Shown: positions 25,012 to 38,300 of the stretch, piece by piece | Layout of the letters: each line of letters opens with the position of its first letter | Numbering within the stretch: the first letter of the stretch is position 1 | Assembly (NCBI RefSeq): GCF_000699445.3 | Contig: NC_067200.1 | Coordinates: forward strand, 12,175,256-12,239,255 | Length of the DNA: 64,000 nucleotides | Direction of reading: 5' to 3' | Origin: Schistosoma haematobium | Taxonomy: Eukaryota; Platyhelminthes; Trematoda; Strigeidida; Schistosomatidae | Translations under genes and position numbers: made by a program | The notes under the pieces: model-generated | The model's input: the letters and a program-made list of their open reading frames with translations, nothing else | The model's database searches: none | What the model was told of the DNA's origin: nothing

Positions 25012-25567
25012 GAAGCCCCCGCTAGAAAGGGTTTACACTTTCGATAAATAGCGGTTTAAATCGTGGGACTGATCGGCTGACGAGCGATTGTAGGACGGAA
25101 GAATTGGCGAACAGGAAAGCGATCGTTGATCGTCGAGTTGCCAACGAAGGTCGTTTTCGGAGAACGGTACCAGGAGCGATGTGCTGTGTGTATTGCTTGA
25201 GTTGGCATGCTACACCAGAGTGGTTTGTATCCAGAATCTGAAGATGGCGTTCGTAGGGGTCCGGACCAGAAACGCTGAAGACGTAGGACGAAACCACGTT
25301 GAGCCAAAAGACCAGAAGCGACCATAACGACCATGTTCGAGACCAAGCGTATGCCAAGCATTCGAAACCAAAATATCGACTGAGTGCGTTGACAAGAGCA
25401 TGGGTGGCCAGTCCAGCTTTCGCCAAAGTTGACTGAAGTCGACGGAACCAAACGGAGATGGTCGAAGGCGTGGGCTCAGGAAACAAAAAGAAAATAAAAA
25501 AGAGAAGAGTGTAGCATGCGTGTAGTATAGGAGTAATCCTACACCGTATCGGTTGTTAACTGTGCGG

Positions 25568-26419
25568 CTAGTCGCGGAAGCGTACGGGCAACCGTACTCG
25601 GCGACCGGAACGTGAGACGGTAGTCTCGTTCGTGTCGCGTGAGCCTGCAATCTCATCCGAGGTCAGAGGCGGCGTGGTCTGCTGATCTGGACGTGAGACT
25701 GTCGTCTCATCCGTAGACGGTGCAGATGACGCGTGCTGTTGACCGGGACGTGAGAATGAGGTCTCAGATGAATCTAGCGTGGGACCTGAAGAAGATTTAA
25801 GGATCCCGCTAGGTTTGATAGGTCTAGCATTGAATCTCAGGTTACCAGATAGGGCATTGTCATCGACGTGTGCTGGTTTGAGACGATCAACGCTGACGAT
25901 CTCGACGCGGCCATGTCGATCAACCTTGAAGGTCTTTTCGTGACGAGCGATCACGTGAAAAGGGCCTTCGTAAGGTTGTTGCCAAGGTTTGCGTACCGAA
26001 TCTACTCGTATGAAAACATGTGGACAGGTAGATAACTCTCGAGGGAGAGCGACCTGTCAGTGTTGTATTCGAGTCGACACCGGAGACAGAGTTCGCATAA
26101 ATGCAGACAGTCGATGGACGTAGTCTGATTTACCGAAATCAGGTTTGCTCCGTGGTGTGAAGAATTCTACGGGCAGACGCAATGTCGTGCCGTATACCAG
26201 TTCAGCGGCGGAACATTGTATATCTGCCTTCAAGCTCGTTCGAATACCTAAGGGGACGAGCGATAAGGTTTCGTACCAGTTGTCGTTCTCGTGTGCTCGT
26301 AGAGCACTTTTAAGTTGGCAGTGAAACCGTTCAACTTAACCATTTGATGCTGGGAGGTAGACGTTAATGAGTATGCGAATGCATTCCGTACCAAGCAGCC
26401 GGGTCAGCGAGGAGAATAG
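25568..26419 (-). pseudogene. Gypsy pol 3' fragment, unit 7
   Basis: As unit 1, with no private change noticed. Confidence 0.85.
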
Positions 26420-26680
26420 TTAATAGGGAAAAATTTCTCGAATAAAGCGTGGAATTCATCATCACGCGAATAAAAAGTAACAAGGATTCGGTACACATAC
26501 ATGTGAGTCTATTATATTAATACTAATCTTATCGTTATCCGTCATGTCGAGTATATTATCTATTAAAAAATATGAAAATATACGACAGACGTGGATAGAT
26601 AAATCATAGACCCACCGAATCGGCTTCTTTGGAAGATTTGACCAGAAGTTGAGGCGTCTTCCAGAATACGGGTCACCAAT

Positions 26681-27080
26681 TGTAGCGTGGCGTCGAGTTG
26701 AGATGAACACCGCTACCAAGAAACACGTGCCAAATAAATCAGAAGGCGTAGGTTGAACGTAACCAAATAGACCCATAAAATCTCCGAGAAGCCAAATACC
26801 AGAAGGCAATTAATGGACCGAGTCGAGTTATATTTGCTGGTGATCTCGTGGCATCGAGAGGATACCGAGATCGTGCCAGGATACAAGCTTGGTTACAGAA
26901 CGTAACCGAATTCGCGCGAAGTTACAATCAAATTGTAAGTATAAGAATGGGAGCACAAAATAGCCGTCATTAGCACAGTCAAACAAAAGCACGTTAAAAC
27001 AAACACTGGTACAGTTGGTTATAATGATAATTGTTTTTATTAAACCAGTCGTGTTCTCGTGATAAATGTGACTCACTACA
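26681..27080 (-). repeat. LTR 8
   Basis: 400 bp, consensus inner sequence. Confidence 0.9.
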
Positions 27081-27636
27081 GAAGCCCCCGCTAGAAAGGG
27101 TTTACACTTTCGATAAATAGCGGTTTAAATCGTGGGACTGATCGGCTGACGAGCGATTGTAGGACGGAAGAATTGGCGAACAGGAAAGCGATCGTTGATC
27201 GTCGAGTTGCCAACGAAGGTCGTTTTCGGAGAACGGTACCAGGAGCGATGTGCTGTGTGTATTGCTTGAGTTGGCATGCTACACCAGAGTGGTTTGTATC
27301 CAGAATCTGAAGATGGCGTTCGTAGGGGTCCGGACCAGAAACGCTGAAGACGTAGGACGAAACCACGTTGAGCCAAAAGACCAGAAGCGACCATAACGAC
27401 CATGTTCGAGACCAAGCGTATGCCAAGCATTCGAAACCAAAATATCGACTGAGTGCGTTGACAAGAGCATGGGTGGCCAGTCCAGCTTTCGCCAAAGTTG
27501 ACTGAAGTCGACGGAACCAAACGGAGATGGTCGAAGGCGTGGGCTCAGGAAACAAAAAGAAAATAAAAAAGAGAAGAGTGTAGCATGCGTGTAGTATAGG
27601 AGTAATCCTACACCGTATCGGTTGTTAACTGTGCGG

Positions 27637-28488
27637 CTAGTCGCGGAAGCGTACGGGCAACCGTACTCGGCGACCGGAACGTGAGACGGTAGTCTCGTTC
27701 GTGTCGCGTGAGCCTGCAATCTCATCCGAGGTCAGAGGCGGCGTGGTCTGCTGATCTGGACGTGAGACTGTCGTCTCATCCGTAGACGGTGCAGATGACG
27801 CGTGCTGTTGACCGGGACGTGAGAATGAGGTCTCAGATGAATCTAGCGTGGGACCTGAAGAAGATTTAAGGATCCCGCTAGGTTTGATAGGTCTAGCATT
27901 GAATCTCAGGTTACCAGATAGGGCATTGTCATCGACGTGTGCTGGTTTGAGACGATCAACGCTGACGATCTCGACGCGGCCATGTCGATCAACCTTGAAG
28001 GTCTTTTCGTGACGAGCGATCACGTGAAAAGGGCCTTCGTAAGGTTGTTGCCAAGGTTTGCGTACCGAATCTACTCGTATGAAAACATGTGGACAGGTAG
28101 ATAACTCTCGAGGGAGAGCGACCTGTCAGTGTTGTATTCGAGTCGACACCGGAGACAGAGTTCGCATAAATGCAGACAGTCGATGGACGTAGTCTGATTT
28201 ACCGAAATCAGGTTTGCTCCGTGGTGTGAAGAATTCTACGGGCAGACGCAATGTCGTGCCGTATACCAGTTCAGCGGCGGAACATTGTATATCTGCCTTC
28301 AAGCTCGTTCGAATACCTAAGGGGACGAGCGATAAGGTTTCGTACCAGTTGTCGTTCTCGTGTGCTCGTAGAGCACTTTTAAGTTGGCAGTGAAACCGTT
28401 CAACTTAACCATTTGATGCTGGGAGGTAGACGTTAATGAGTATGCGAATGCATTCCGTACCAAGCAGCCGGGTCAGCGAGGAGAATAG
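27637..28488 (-). pseudogene. Gypsy pol 3' fragment, unit 8
   Basis: As unit 1, with no private change noticed. Confidence 0.85.
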
Positions 28489-28749
28489 TTAATAGGGAAA
28501 AATTTCTCGAATAAAGCGTGGAATTCATCATCACGCGAATAAAAAGTAACAAGGATTCGGTACACATACATGTGAGTCTATTATATTAATACTAATCTTA
28601 TCGTTATCCGTCATGTCGAGTATATTATCTATTAAAAAATATGAAAATATACGACAGACGTGGATAGATAAATCATAGACCCACCGAATCGGCTTCTTTG
28701 GAAGATTTGACCAGAAGTTGAGGCGTCTTCCAGAATACGGGTCACCAAT

Positions 28750-29149
28750 TGTAGCGTGGCGTCGAGTTGAGATGAACACCGCTACCAAGAAACACGTGCC
28801 AAATAAATCAGAAGGCGTAGGTTGAACGTAACCAAATAGACCCATAAAATCTCCGAGAAGCCAAATACCAGAAGGCAATTAATGGACCGAGTCGAGTTAT
28901 ATTTGCTGGTGATCTCGTGGCATCGAGAGGATACCGAGATCGTGCCAGGATACAAGCTTGGTTACAGAACGTAACCGAATTCGCGCGAAGTTACAATCAA
29001 ATTGTAAGTATAAGAATGGGAGCACAAAATAGCCGTCATTAGCACAGTCAAACAAAAGCACGTTAAAACAAACACTGGTACAGTTGGTTATAATGATAAT
29101 TGTTTTTATTAAACCAGTCGTGTTCTCGTGATAAATGTGACTCACTACA
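28750..29149 (-). repeat. LTR 9
   Basis: 400 bp, consensus inner sequence. Confidence 0.9.
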
Positions 29150-29705
29150 GAAGCCCCCGCTAGAAAGGGTTTACACTTTCGATAAATAGCGGTTTAAATC
29201 GTGGGACTGATCGGCTGACGAGCGATTGTAGGACGGAAGAATTGGCGAACAGGAAAGCGATCGTTGATCGTCGAGTTGCCAACGAAGGTCGTTTTCGGAG
29301 AACGGTACCAGGAGCGATGTGCTGTGTGTATTGCTTGAGTTGGCATGCTACACCAGAGTGGTTTGTATCCAGAATCTGAAGATGGCGTTCGTAGGGGTCC
29401 GGACCAGAAACGCTGAAGACGTAGGACGAAACCACGTTGAGCCAAAAGACCAGAAGCGACCATAACGACCATGTTCGAGACCAAGCGTATGCCAAGCATT
29501 CGAAACCAAAATATCGACTGAGTGCGTTGACAAGAGCATGGGTGGCCAGTCCAGCTTTCGCCAAAGTTGACTGAAGTCGACGGAACCAAACGGAGATGGT
29601 CGAAGGCGTGGGCTCAGGAAACAAAAAGAAAATAAAAAAGAGAAGAGTGTAGCATGCGTGTAGTATAGGAGTAATCCTACACCGTATCGGTTGTTAACTG
29701 TGCGG

Positions 29706-30557
29706 CTAGTCGCGGAAGCGTACGGGCAACCGTACTCGGCGACCGGAACGTGAGACGGTAGTCTCGTTCGTGTCGCGTGAGCCTGCAATCTCATCCGAGG
29801 TCAGAGGCGGCGTGGTCTGCTGATCTGGACGTGAGACTGTCGTCTCATCCGTAGACGGTGCAGATGACGCGTGCTGTTGACCGGGACGTGAGAATGAGGT
29901 CTCAGATGAATCTAGCGTGGGACCTGAAGAAGATTTAAGGATCCCGCTAGGTTTGATAGGTCTAGCATTGAATCTCAGGTTACCAGATAGGGCATTGTCA
30001 TCGACGTGTGCTGGTTTGAGACGATCAACGCTGACGATCTCGACGCGGCCATGTCGATCAACCTTGAAGGTCTTTTCGTGACGAGCGATCACGTGAAAAG
30101 GGCCTTCGTAAGGTTGTTGCCAAGGTTTGCGTACCGAATCTACTCGTATGAAAACATGTGGACAGGTAGATAACTCTCGAGGGAGAGCGACCTGTCAGTG
30201 TTGTATTCGAGTCGACACCGGAGACAGAGTTCGCATAAATGCAGACAGTCGATGGACGTAGTCTGATTTACCGAAATCAGGTTTGCTCCGTGGTGTGAAG
30301 AATTCTACGGGCAGACGCAATGTCGTGCCGTATACCAGTTCAGCGGCGGAACATTGTATATCTGCCTTCAAGCTCGTTCGAATACCTAAGGGGACGAGCG
30401 ATAAGGTTTCGTACCAGTTGTCGTTCTCGTGTGCTCGTAGAGCACTTTTAAGTTGGCAGTGAAACCGTTCAACTTAACCATTTGATGCTGGGAGGTAGAC
30501 GTTAATGAGTATGCGAATGCATTCCGTACCAAGCAGCCGGGTCAGCGAGGAGAATAG
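29706..30557 (-). pseudogene. Gypsy pol 3' fragment, unit 9
   Basis: As unit 1. The unit is 2067 bp: it shares the missing A in GGGAAAATTTC with unit 6, and the five-A run before the putative gag start (near 30705) with unit 1. Confidence 0.85.
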
Positions 30558-30816
30558 TTAATAGGGAAAATTTCTCGAATAAAGCGTGGAATTCATCATC
30601 ACGCGAATAAAAAGTAACAAGGATTCGGTACACATACATGTGAGTCTATTATATTAATACTAATCTTATCGTTATCCGTCATGTCGAGTATATTATCTAT
30701 TAAAAATATGAAAATATACGACAGACGTGGATAGATAAATCATAGACCCACCGAATCGGCTTCTTTGGAAGATTTGACCAGAAGTTGAGGCGTCTTCCAG
30801 AATACGGGTCACCAAT

Positions 30817-31216
30817 TGTAGCGTGGCGTCGAGTTGAGATGAACACCGCTACCAAGAAACACGTGCCAAATAAATCAGAAGGCGTAGGTTGAACGTAACC
30901 AAATAGACCCATAAAATCTCCGAGAAGCCAAATACCAGAAGGCAATTAATGGACCGAGTCGAGTTATATTTGCTGGTGATCTCGTGGCATCGAGAGGATA
31001 CCGAGATCGTGCCAGGATACAAGCTTGGTTACAGAACGTAACCGAATTCGCGCGAAGTTACAATCAAATTGTAAGTATAAGAATGGGAGCACAAAATAGC
31101 CGTCATTAGCACAGTCAAACAAAAGCACGTTAAAACAAACACTGGTACAGTTGGTTATAATGATAATTGTTTTTATTAAACCAGTCGTGTTCTCGTGATA
31201 AATGTGACTCACTACA
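30817..31216 (-). repeat. LTR 10
   Basis: 400 bp, consensus inner sequence. Confidence 0.9.
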
Positions 31217-31772
31217 GAAGCCCCCGCTAGAAAGGGTTTACACTTTCGATAAATAGCGGTTTAAATCGTGGGACTGATCGGCTGACGAGCGATTGTAGGA
31301 CGGAAGAATTGGCGAACAGGAAAGCGATCGTTGATCGTCGAGTTGCCAACGAAGGTCGTTTTCGGAGAACGGTACCAGGAGCGATGTGCTGTGTGTATTG
31401 CTTGAGTTGGCATGCTACACCAGAGTGGTTTGTATCCAGAATCTGAAGATGGCGTTCGTAGGGGTCCGGACCAGAAACGCTGAAGACGTAGGACGAAACC
31501 ACGTTGAGCCAAAAGACCAGAAGCGACCATAACGACCATGTTCGAGACCAAGCGTATGCCAAGCATTCGAAACCAAAATATCGACTGAGTGCGTTGACAA
31601 GAGCATGGGTGGCCAGTCCAGCTTTCGCCAAAGTTGACTGAAGTCGACGGAACCAAACGGAGATGGTCGAAGGCGTGGGCTCAGGAAACAAAAAGAAAAT
31701 AAAAAAGAGAAGAGTGTAGCATGCGTGTAGTATAGGAGTAATCCTACACCGTATCGGTTGTTAACTGTGCGG

Positions 31773-32624
31773 CTAGTCGCGGAAGCGTACGGGCAACCGT
31801 ACTCGGCGACCGGAACGTGAGACGGTAGTCTCGTTCGTGTCGCGTGAGCCTGCAATCTCATCCGAGGTCAGAGGCGGCGTGGTCTGCTGATCTGGACGTG
31901 AGACTGTCGTCTCATCCGTAGACGGTGCAGATGACGCGTGCTGTTGACCGGGACGTGAGAATGAGGTCTCAGATGAATCTAGCGTGGGACCTGAAGAAGA
32001 TTTAAGGATCCCGCTAGGTTTGATAGGTCTAGCATTGAATCTCAGGTTACCAGATAGGGCATTGTCATCGACGTGTGCTGGTTTGAGACGATCAACGCTG
32101 ACGATCTCGACGCGGCCATGTCGATCAACCTTGAAGGTCTTTTCGTGACGAGCGATCACGTGAAAAGGGCCTTCGTAAGGTTGTTGCCAAGGTTTGCGTA
32201 CCGAATCTACTCGTATGAAAACATGTGGACAGGTAGATAACTCTCGAGGGAGAGCGACCTGTCAGTGTTGTATTCGAGTCGACACCGGAGACAGAGTTCG
32301 CATAAATGCAGACAGTCGATGGACGTAGTCTGATTTACCGAAATCAGGTTTGCTCCGTGGTGTGAAGAATTCTACGGGCAGACGCAATGTCGTGCCGTAT
32401 ACCAGTTCAGCGGCGGAACATTGTATATCTGCCTTCAAGCTCGTTCGAATACCTAAGGGGACGAGCGATAAGGTTTCGTACCAGTTGTCGTTCTCGTGTG
32501 CTCGTAGAGCACTTTTAAGTTGGCAGTGAAACCGTTCAACTTAACCATTTGATGCTGGGAGGTAGACGTTAATGAGTATGCGAATGCATTCCGTACCAAG
32601 CAGCCGGGTCAGCGAGGAGAATAG
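31773..32624 (-). pseudogene. Gypsy pol 3' fragment, unit 10
   Basis: As unit 1, with no private change noticed. Confidence 0.85.
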
Positions 32625-32885
32625 TTAATAGGGAAAAATTTCTCGAATAAAGCGTGGAATTCATCATCACGCGAATAAAAAGTAACAAGGATTCGGTACA
32701 CATACATGTGAGTCTATTATATTAATACTAATCTTATCGTTATCCGTCATGTCGAGTATATTATCTATTAAAAAATATGAAAATATACGACAGACGTGGA
32801 TAGATAAATCATAGACCCACCGAATCGGCTTCTTTGGAAGATTTGACCAGAAGTTGAGGCGTCTTCCAGAATACGGGTCACCAAT

Positions 32886-33285
32886 TGTAGCGTGGCGTCG
32901 AGTTGAGATGAACACCGCTACCAAGAAACACGTGCCAAATAAATCAGAAGGCGTAGGTTGAACGTAACCAAATAGACCCATAAAATCTCCGAGAAGCCAA
33001 ATACCAGAAGGCAATTAATGGACCGAGTCGAGTTATATTTGCTGGTGATCTCGTGGCATCGAGAGGATACCGAGATCGTGCCAGGATACAAGCTTGGTTA
33101 CAGAACGTAACCGAATTCGCGCGAAGTTACAATCAAATTGTAAGTATAAGAATGGGAGCACAAAATAGCCGTCATTAGCACAGTCAAACAAAAGCACGTT
33201 AAAACAAACACTGGTACAGTTGGTTATAATGATAATTGTTTTTATTAAACCAGTCGTGTTCTCGTGATAAATGTGACTCACTACA
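32886..33285 (-). repeat. LTR 11
   Basis: 400 bp, consensus inner sequence. Confidence 0.9.
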
Positions 33286-33841
33286 GAAGCCCCCGCTAGA
33301 AAGGGTTTACACTTTCGATAAATAGCGGTTTAAATCGTGGGACTGATCGGCTGACGAGCGATTGTAGGACGGAAGAATTGGCGAACAGGAAAGCGATCGT
33401 TGATCGTCGAGTTGCCAACGAAGGTCGTTTTCGGAGAACGGTACCAGGAGCGATGTGCTGTGTGTATTGCTTGAGTTGGCATGCTACACCAGAGTGGTTT
33501 GTATCCAGAATCTGAAGATGGCGTTCGTAGGGGTCCGGACCAGAAACGCTGAAGACGTAGGACGAAACCACGTTGAGCCAAAAGACCAGAAGCGACCATA
33601 ACGACCATGTTCGAGACCAAGCGTATGCCAAGCATTCGAAACCAAAATATCGACTGAGTGCGTTGACAAGAGCATGGGTGGCCAGTCCAGCTTTCGCCAA
33701 AGTTGACTGAAGTCGACGGAACCAAACGGAGATGGTCGAAGGCGTGGGCTCAGGAAACAAAAAGAAAATAAAAAAGAGAAGAGTGTAGCATGCGTGTAGT
33801 ATAGGAGTAATCCTACACCGTATCGGTTGTTAACTGTGCGG

Positions 33842-34693
33842 CTAGTCGCGGAAGCGTACGGGCAACCGTACTCGGCGACCGGAACGTGAGACGGTAGTCT
33901 CGTTCGTGTCGCGTGAGCCTGCAATCTCATCCGAGGTCAGAGGCGGCGTGGTCTGCTGATCTGGACGTGAGACTGTCGTCTCATCCGTAGACGGTGCAGA
34001 TGACGCGTGCTGTTGACCGGGACGTGAGAATGAGGTCTCAGATGAATCTAGCGTGGGACCTGAAGAAGATTTAAGGATCCCGCTAGGTTTGATAGGTCTA
34101 GCATTGAATCTCAGGTTACCAGATAGGGCATTGTCATCGACGTGTGCTGGTTTGAGACGATCAACGCTGACGATCTCGACGCGGCCATGTCGATCAACCT
34201 TGAAGGTCTTTTCGTGACGAGCGATCACGTGAAAAGGGCCTTCGTAAGGTTGTTGCCAAGGTTTGCGTACCGAATCTACTCGTATGAAAACATGTGGACA
34301 GGTAGATAACTCTCGAGGGAGAGCGACCTGTCAGTGTTGTATTCGAGTCGACACCGGAGACAGAGTTCGCATAAATGCAGACAGTCGATGGACGTAGTCT
34401 GATTTACCGAAATCAGGTTTGCTCCGTGGTGTGAAGAATTCTACGGACAGACGCAATGTCGTGCCGTATACCAGTTCAGCGGCGGAACATTGTATATCTG
34501 CCTTCAAGCTCGTTCGAATACCTAAGGGGACGAGCGATAAGGTTTCGTACCAGTTGTCGTTCTCGTGTGCTCGTAGAGCACTTTTAAGTTGGCAGTGAAA
34601 CCGTTCAACTTAACCATTTGATGCTGGGAGGTAGACGTTAATGAGTATGCGAATGCATTCCGTACCAAGCAGCCGGGTCAGCGAGGAGAATAG
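33842..34693 (-). pseudogene. Gypsy pol 3' fragment, unit 11
   Basis: As unit 1. Private change CTACGGACAG near 34446 (others CTACGGGCAG). Confidence 0.85.
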
Positions 34694-34954
34694 TTAATAG
34701 GGAAAAATTTCTCGAATAAAGCGTGGAATTCATCATCACGCGAATAAAAAGTAACAAGGATTCGGTACACATACATGTGAGTCTATTATATTAATACTAA
34801 TCTTATCGTTATCCGTCATGTCGAGTATATTATCTATTAAAAAATATGAAAATATACGACAGACGTGGATAGATAAATCATAGACCCACCGAATCGGCTT
34901 CTTTGGAAGATTTGACCAGAAGTTGAGGCGTCTTCCAGAATACGGGTCACCAAT

Positions 34955-35355
34955 TGTAGCGTGGCGTCGAGTTGAGATGAACACCGCTACCAAGAAACAC
35001 GTGCCAAATAAATCAGAAGGCGTAGGTTGAACGTAACCAAATAGACCCATAAAATCTCCGAGAAGCCAAATACCAGAAGGCAATTAATGGACCGAGTCGA
35101 GTTATATTTGCTGGTGATCTCGTGGCATCGAGAGGATACCGAGATCGTGCCAGGATACAAGCTTGGTTACAGAACGTAACCGAATTCGCGCGAAGTTACA
35201 ATCAAATTGTAAGTATAAGAATGGGAGCACAAAATAGCCGTCATTAGCACAGTCAAACAAAAGCACGTTAAAACAAACACTGGTACAGTTGGTTATAATG
35301 ATAATTGTTTTTTATTAAACCAGTCGTGTTCTCGTGATAAATGTGAGTCACTGCA
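34955..35355 (-). repeat. LTR 12 (outermost right)
   Basis: 401 bp. The inner (left) end is the usual TGTAG. The outer end reads GAGTCACTGCA where inner LTRs read GACTCACTACA. It shares the six-T run with LTR 1. Followed by AGAG. Confidence 0.9.
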
Positions 35356-38300
35356 AGAGTGTGTATCGACCGAACTGTCAGTATTTGGTTTGAACGCAGT
35401 ACTGACGAACCAAAATATATTCGAATAAGCCAGACTACGTTCTTCTGTATAGCTTAGAAAGCGTTTTTGAGATACTCGTATTAAATTATATCAGCACACA
35501 AACTCTGTGCTGAATTTAAACGGTTCTAATTTAGGAAATAGTACAAATCACATCAAAAAAATTCAAAATGTCTCAAGCGGTACAGCCTGTGCTATACAGT
35601 CAAATGTTTCTCTATCGCAAAGTAGCGCGATAAACAACAAAGGAAATAGGTAATACCAAAGGTTTCAATACCTGAGAATCAATAAAAATATTTCCAATAA
35701 GATGGGATCAAATATCTATCTGCAGGGATTCCAGCAATCCTCCCAAGTGGACAGTCGAAAGGTTAACAGCCATACAGTGAACCATGTCATGATATTGAGC
35801 TTAGTCAAATACGAACTTACTGTCAATAGTCCGGCAACATACAACAGAAAATTAGGTAACGAAAGATAAGTCTTTAATCAAAATTACATAATAAAGGCTC
35901 AGACGAGGAAGACTAAAGAACAAAAGGTGTGGTTAAGCGAGATCTTAACAAAGGTTAAAATACACGACAGGGAGAAGAAACAAATAAATGACAATACCGT
36001 ACAACAAAAAAGCTGTGGTGGGATTTTCAGCGTTTTCTTTCCGTCACCGAGTGGGTACAAAAACTAATGGTCTCCGAGGTAATGCCGTGAGTATGTAATG
36101 GCATTGGATCCTAACCACAATCCTCAAAGCTAAACATGAGATAACTAGGAAAATAGACTTCCAACATGTAACACTAAGAGAAGGTCACTAAAGGTGTACA
36201 CGGGAACATTCATTCGTAATTCAACTCATCGGATGGCATGACTCAGCCTTTCAGGCGTAGTCGTTCCTGCGTAACTTATCTCTTTTATTCATAATAAATA
36301 TATTGTTCTATCTCCAGCCTAAATGTGTTGTTCATCATATATTGATGATTATACGATTAGTCAGTGTAGACTGATGTAACTCTTATATAATATTTTATAG
36401 ATTAGGCAGCTACATCATGATAAATCTACAGTTTTAGGATGAGGTCTATTATTAGAGTAATACTAATAACGAACTAGACCATAATTCTACAAGCAATTCA
36501 TAAGCACTTTTAAAAATTATCTTTGTATTTTCGTGTAGAGCTGTCTATGTGTGAAGTAAAGAGTTGCATTTACTTTGGCTGTTTTTTAGATGTAGTTTGG
36601 GCTGGTGTAAACACTTTTTGTGATTGCCATTTCTAAGCTGAGCTCTATAAAGACTATCAAGAGCACATGTTTATAAATGACGTCAGTGCTCTGCGCCCGG
36701 ATGTTCATTATACAGCATATCGGTTAGTTAATGTACAGTAAATTGCCTAGTGTCCACTACTCTATAGTTATTTTTGAGGCTCCAGTAAATCATTTTCATC
36801 TTTTATACATCCTCACATCATCAAGTCGTCCGTGTTGATTTGCGTCACTGAATTAATTTTATCTAGATGGTTGATAGTGAAGGTCAGGACTATTTCCATT
36901 ATTTTTTTGATAAACTGGTAGAAATTATTGTAATTTTTGCGCTGATGACTTGATGCTGGGGGACCAATCGAGAAACTTGATGACACTTATTTGGATTATA
37001 CTTATTTCAGCTGAAATAGTTTCAGTGATTTAAGGAAGGTGGTAAATTTGGGACGCGTTAATGGAGTCTCTAAAACTAGTGATTGTAACGTCGTATCCTA
37101 GTCTGGTTAATAATATAAGCCGGAATAAAACCAGTAGAAGCGCAGAGGATAGTGAAAGAGAAGTAGATAATGAATTGACAATCAACAAATGAAATTAGGG
37201 CAACTGATCATACAACCAGTAATTAATTTGGGGATAGTAAAAGAGCAAGAGGAACAGCACCTAGTAACGACCAATAAGCACAATAATTCCATGCCTCATT
37301 CCGTCATAGTAACGTGTTTGGCCTTGGTTGAAATATGGATCCTGTCTGACTCTGTATGATTACTTAGATTTGATGGTTGCGTAATGAACACAATAATAAT
37401 TTCAGAGTAATACTCTCAGTGAACAAGGTGCCGTAGATATCTATATGGATATCGGCAATATGTTAGATGTTAGTAAACGTCTTTTAATGGGCTTACAAGT
37501 GATTCACATAGAAGCGGTCGCGGTTACTGTTCCTTCACGGACCATAGTTCCTGTAATATTTGAAAATCATAATTGCGAAATTGTTCCAAATTATCCACAT
37601 CGAAAAATTTGTTACAAATTGCTATTATCACGCACCAATATGAAGCGAAATGATCAAAAATCAATGAATTTAAAAAGACCACTGTTTAAAAACAAAACGA
37701 ATTTCCTAAATACGGAGCGGTTTTGGCTAACGGAATAGGACTGAGGGAGAAGAAACTGAGGTGATGGTAAGCAGCAAAGAACGGCCAAGTACAGGATACC
37801 AAGAGTTCATGCCTGTGTCTATTGTTCCCACAAGCTACCGTTTCTTAAGTTCTTGTTAGTTTATTTTCTTTCAGTTCTTCTGCATCTCCAAACCAAATTT
37901 CTTAATCTTTAGACTTATTTCTACAGAAGCAATGCACTTTCAGTGTGGGTACGCTTAAATACGGCCAAGATATTTAAGGTTAAGTTAGCTGATCCATCTA
38001 AACTAATATATCAAACTACACGACATTGAGCATCAAGTAAATTTGTCTGCTTTCATCATATGTTTTGTCCTAAACCACGCCACCAGGCTCTGAATATGTT
38101 TGTAAAGTATAATATTCACCATTGTCCGCAGTAGATGCTGGATATTAGTTTGTCCACTTAGATAAAAAGCGATCACTGACATTTAATATGTTTATGGACA
38201 GTATGATTGTCTTATTAATTTAACACCCTCCTGTTGCTATATTTAGGAAAGAAAAGAGGGGGTTGAGTTGTGAATCGTGAAGAAGAAAGGACTGGTTGGA

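Larger units (their letters stand above)
12199..35355 (-). mobile_element. Tandem array of a deleted Gypsy-type LTR retrotransposon (12 LTRs, 11 internal units)
   Basis: The array is LTR-internal-LTR-internal... in a constant minus orientation. Unit length is 2069 bp, with two 2067-bp units. Neighbouring units share LTRs, so there are 12 LTRs and 11 internal segments. Read on the minus strand an internal segment contains: PBS (TGGTGACCCG, two bases after the LTR end), leader, putative gag start (MTDNDKISI), a deletion junction near codon 40, the last 284 codons of pol, about 550 bp of 3' region, a C/G tract before the LTR, then the LTR (TGTAG...CTACA). The PBS fits the 3' end of tRNA-Trp for about nine bases, as in the CsRn1/Boudicca group of Gypsy elements. 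Copies differ by only a handful of substitutions or 1-base indels. The array is less AT-rich than its flanks. One 4-bp duplication, AGAG (12195-12198 and 35356-35359), bounds the whole array. Confidence 0.9.

Noticed and set aside
12610..34228. The repeated 128-, 131-, 148- and 154-codon frames as separate host genes
   Set aside because: They recur every 2069 bp inside an LTR-bounded unit. The 128-codon frame is the C-terminal end of Gypsy pol and the others overlap it or one another in different phases.
14151..35083. The 81-, 82- and 115-codon frames over the LTRs as proteins
   Set aside because: They lie across LTR, PBS and leader, and are open only by chance; the 115-codon version becomes 81 codons with a single A missing. 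Only the short MTDNDKISI start may be a gag remnant.
12199..35355. A CRISPR-like or rDNA-like array
   Set aside because: The unit is 2069 bp with clear LTR ends, PBS and integrase text; no rRNA sequence or short spaced repeats are present.
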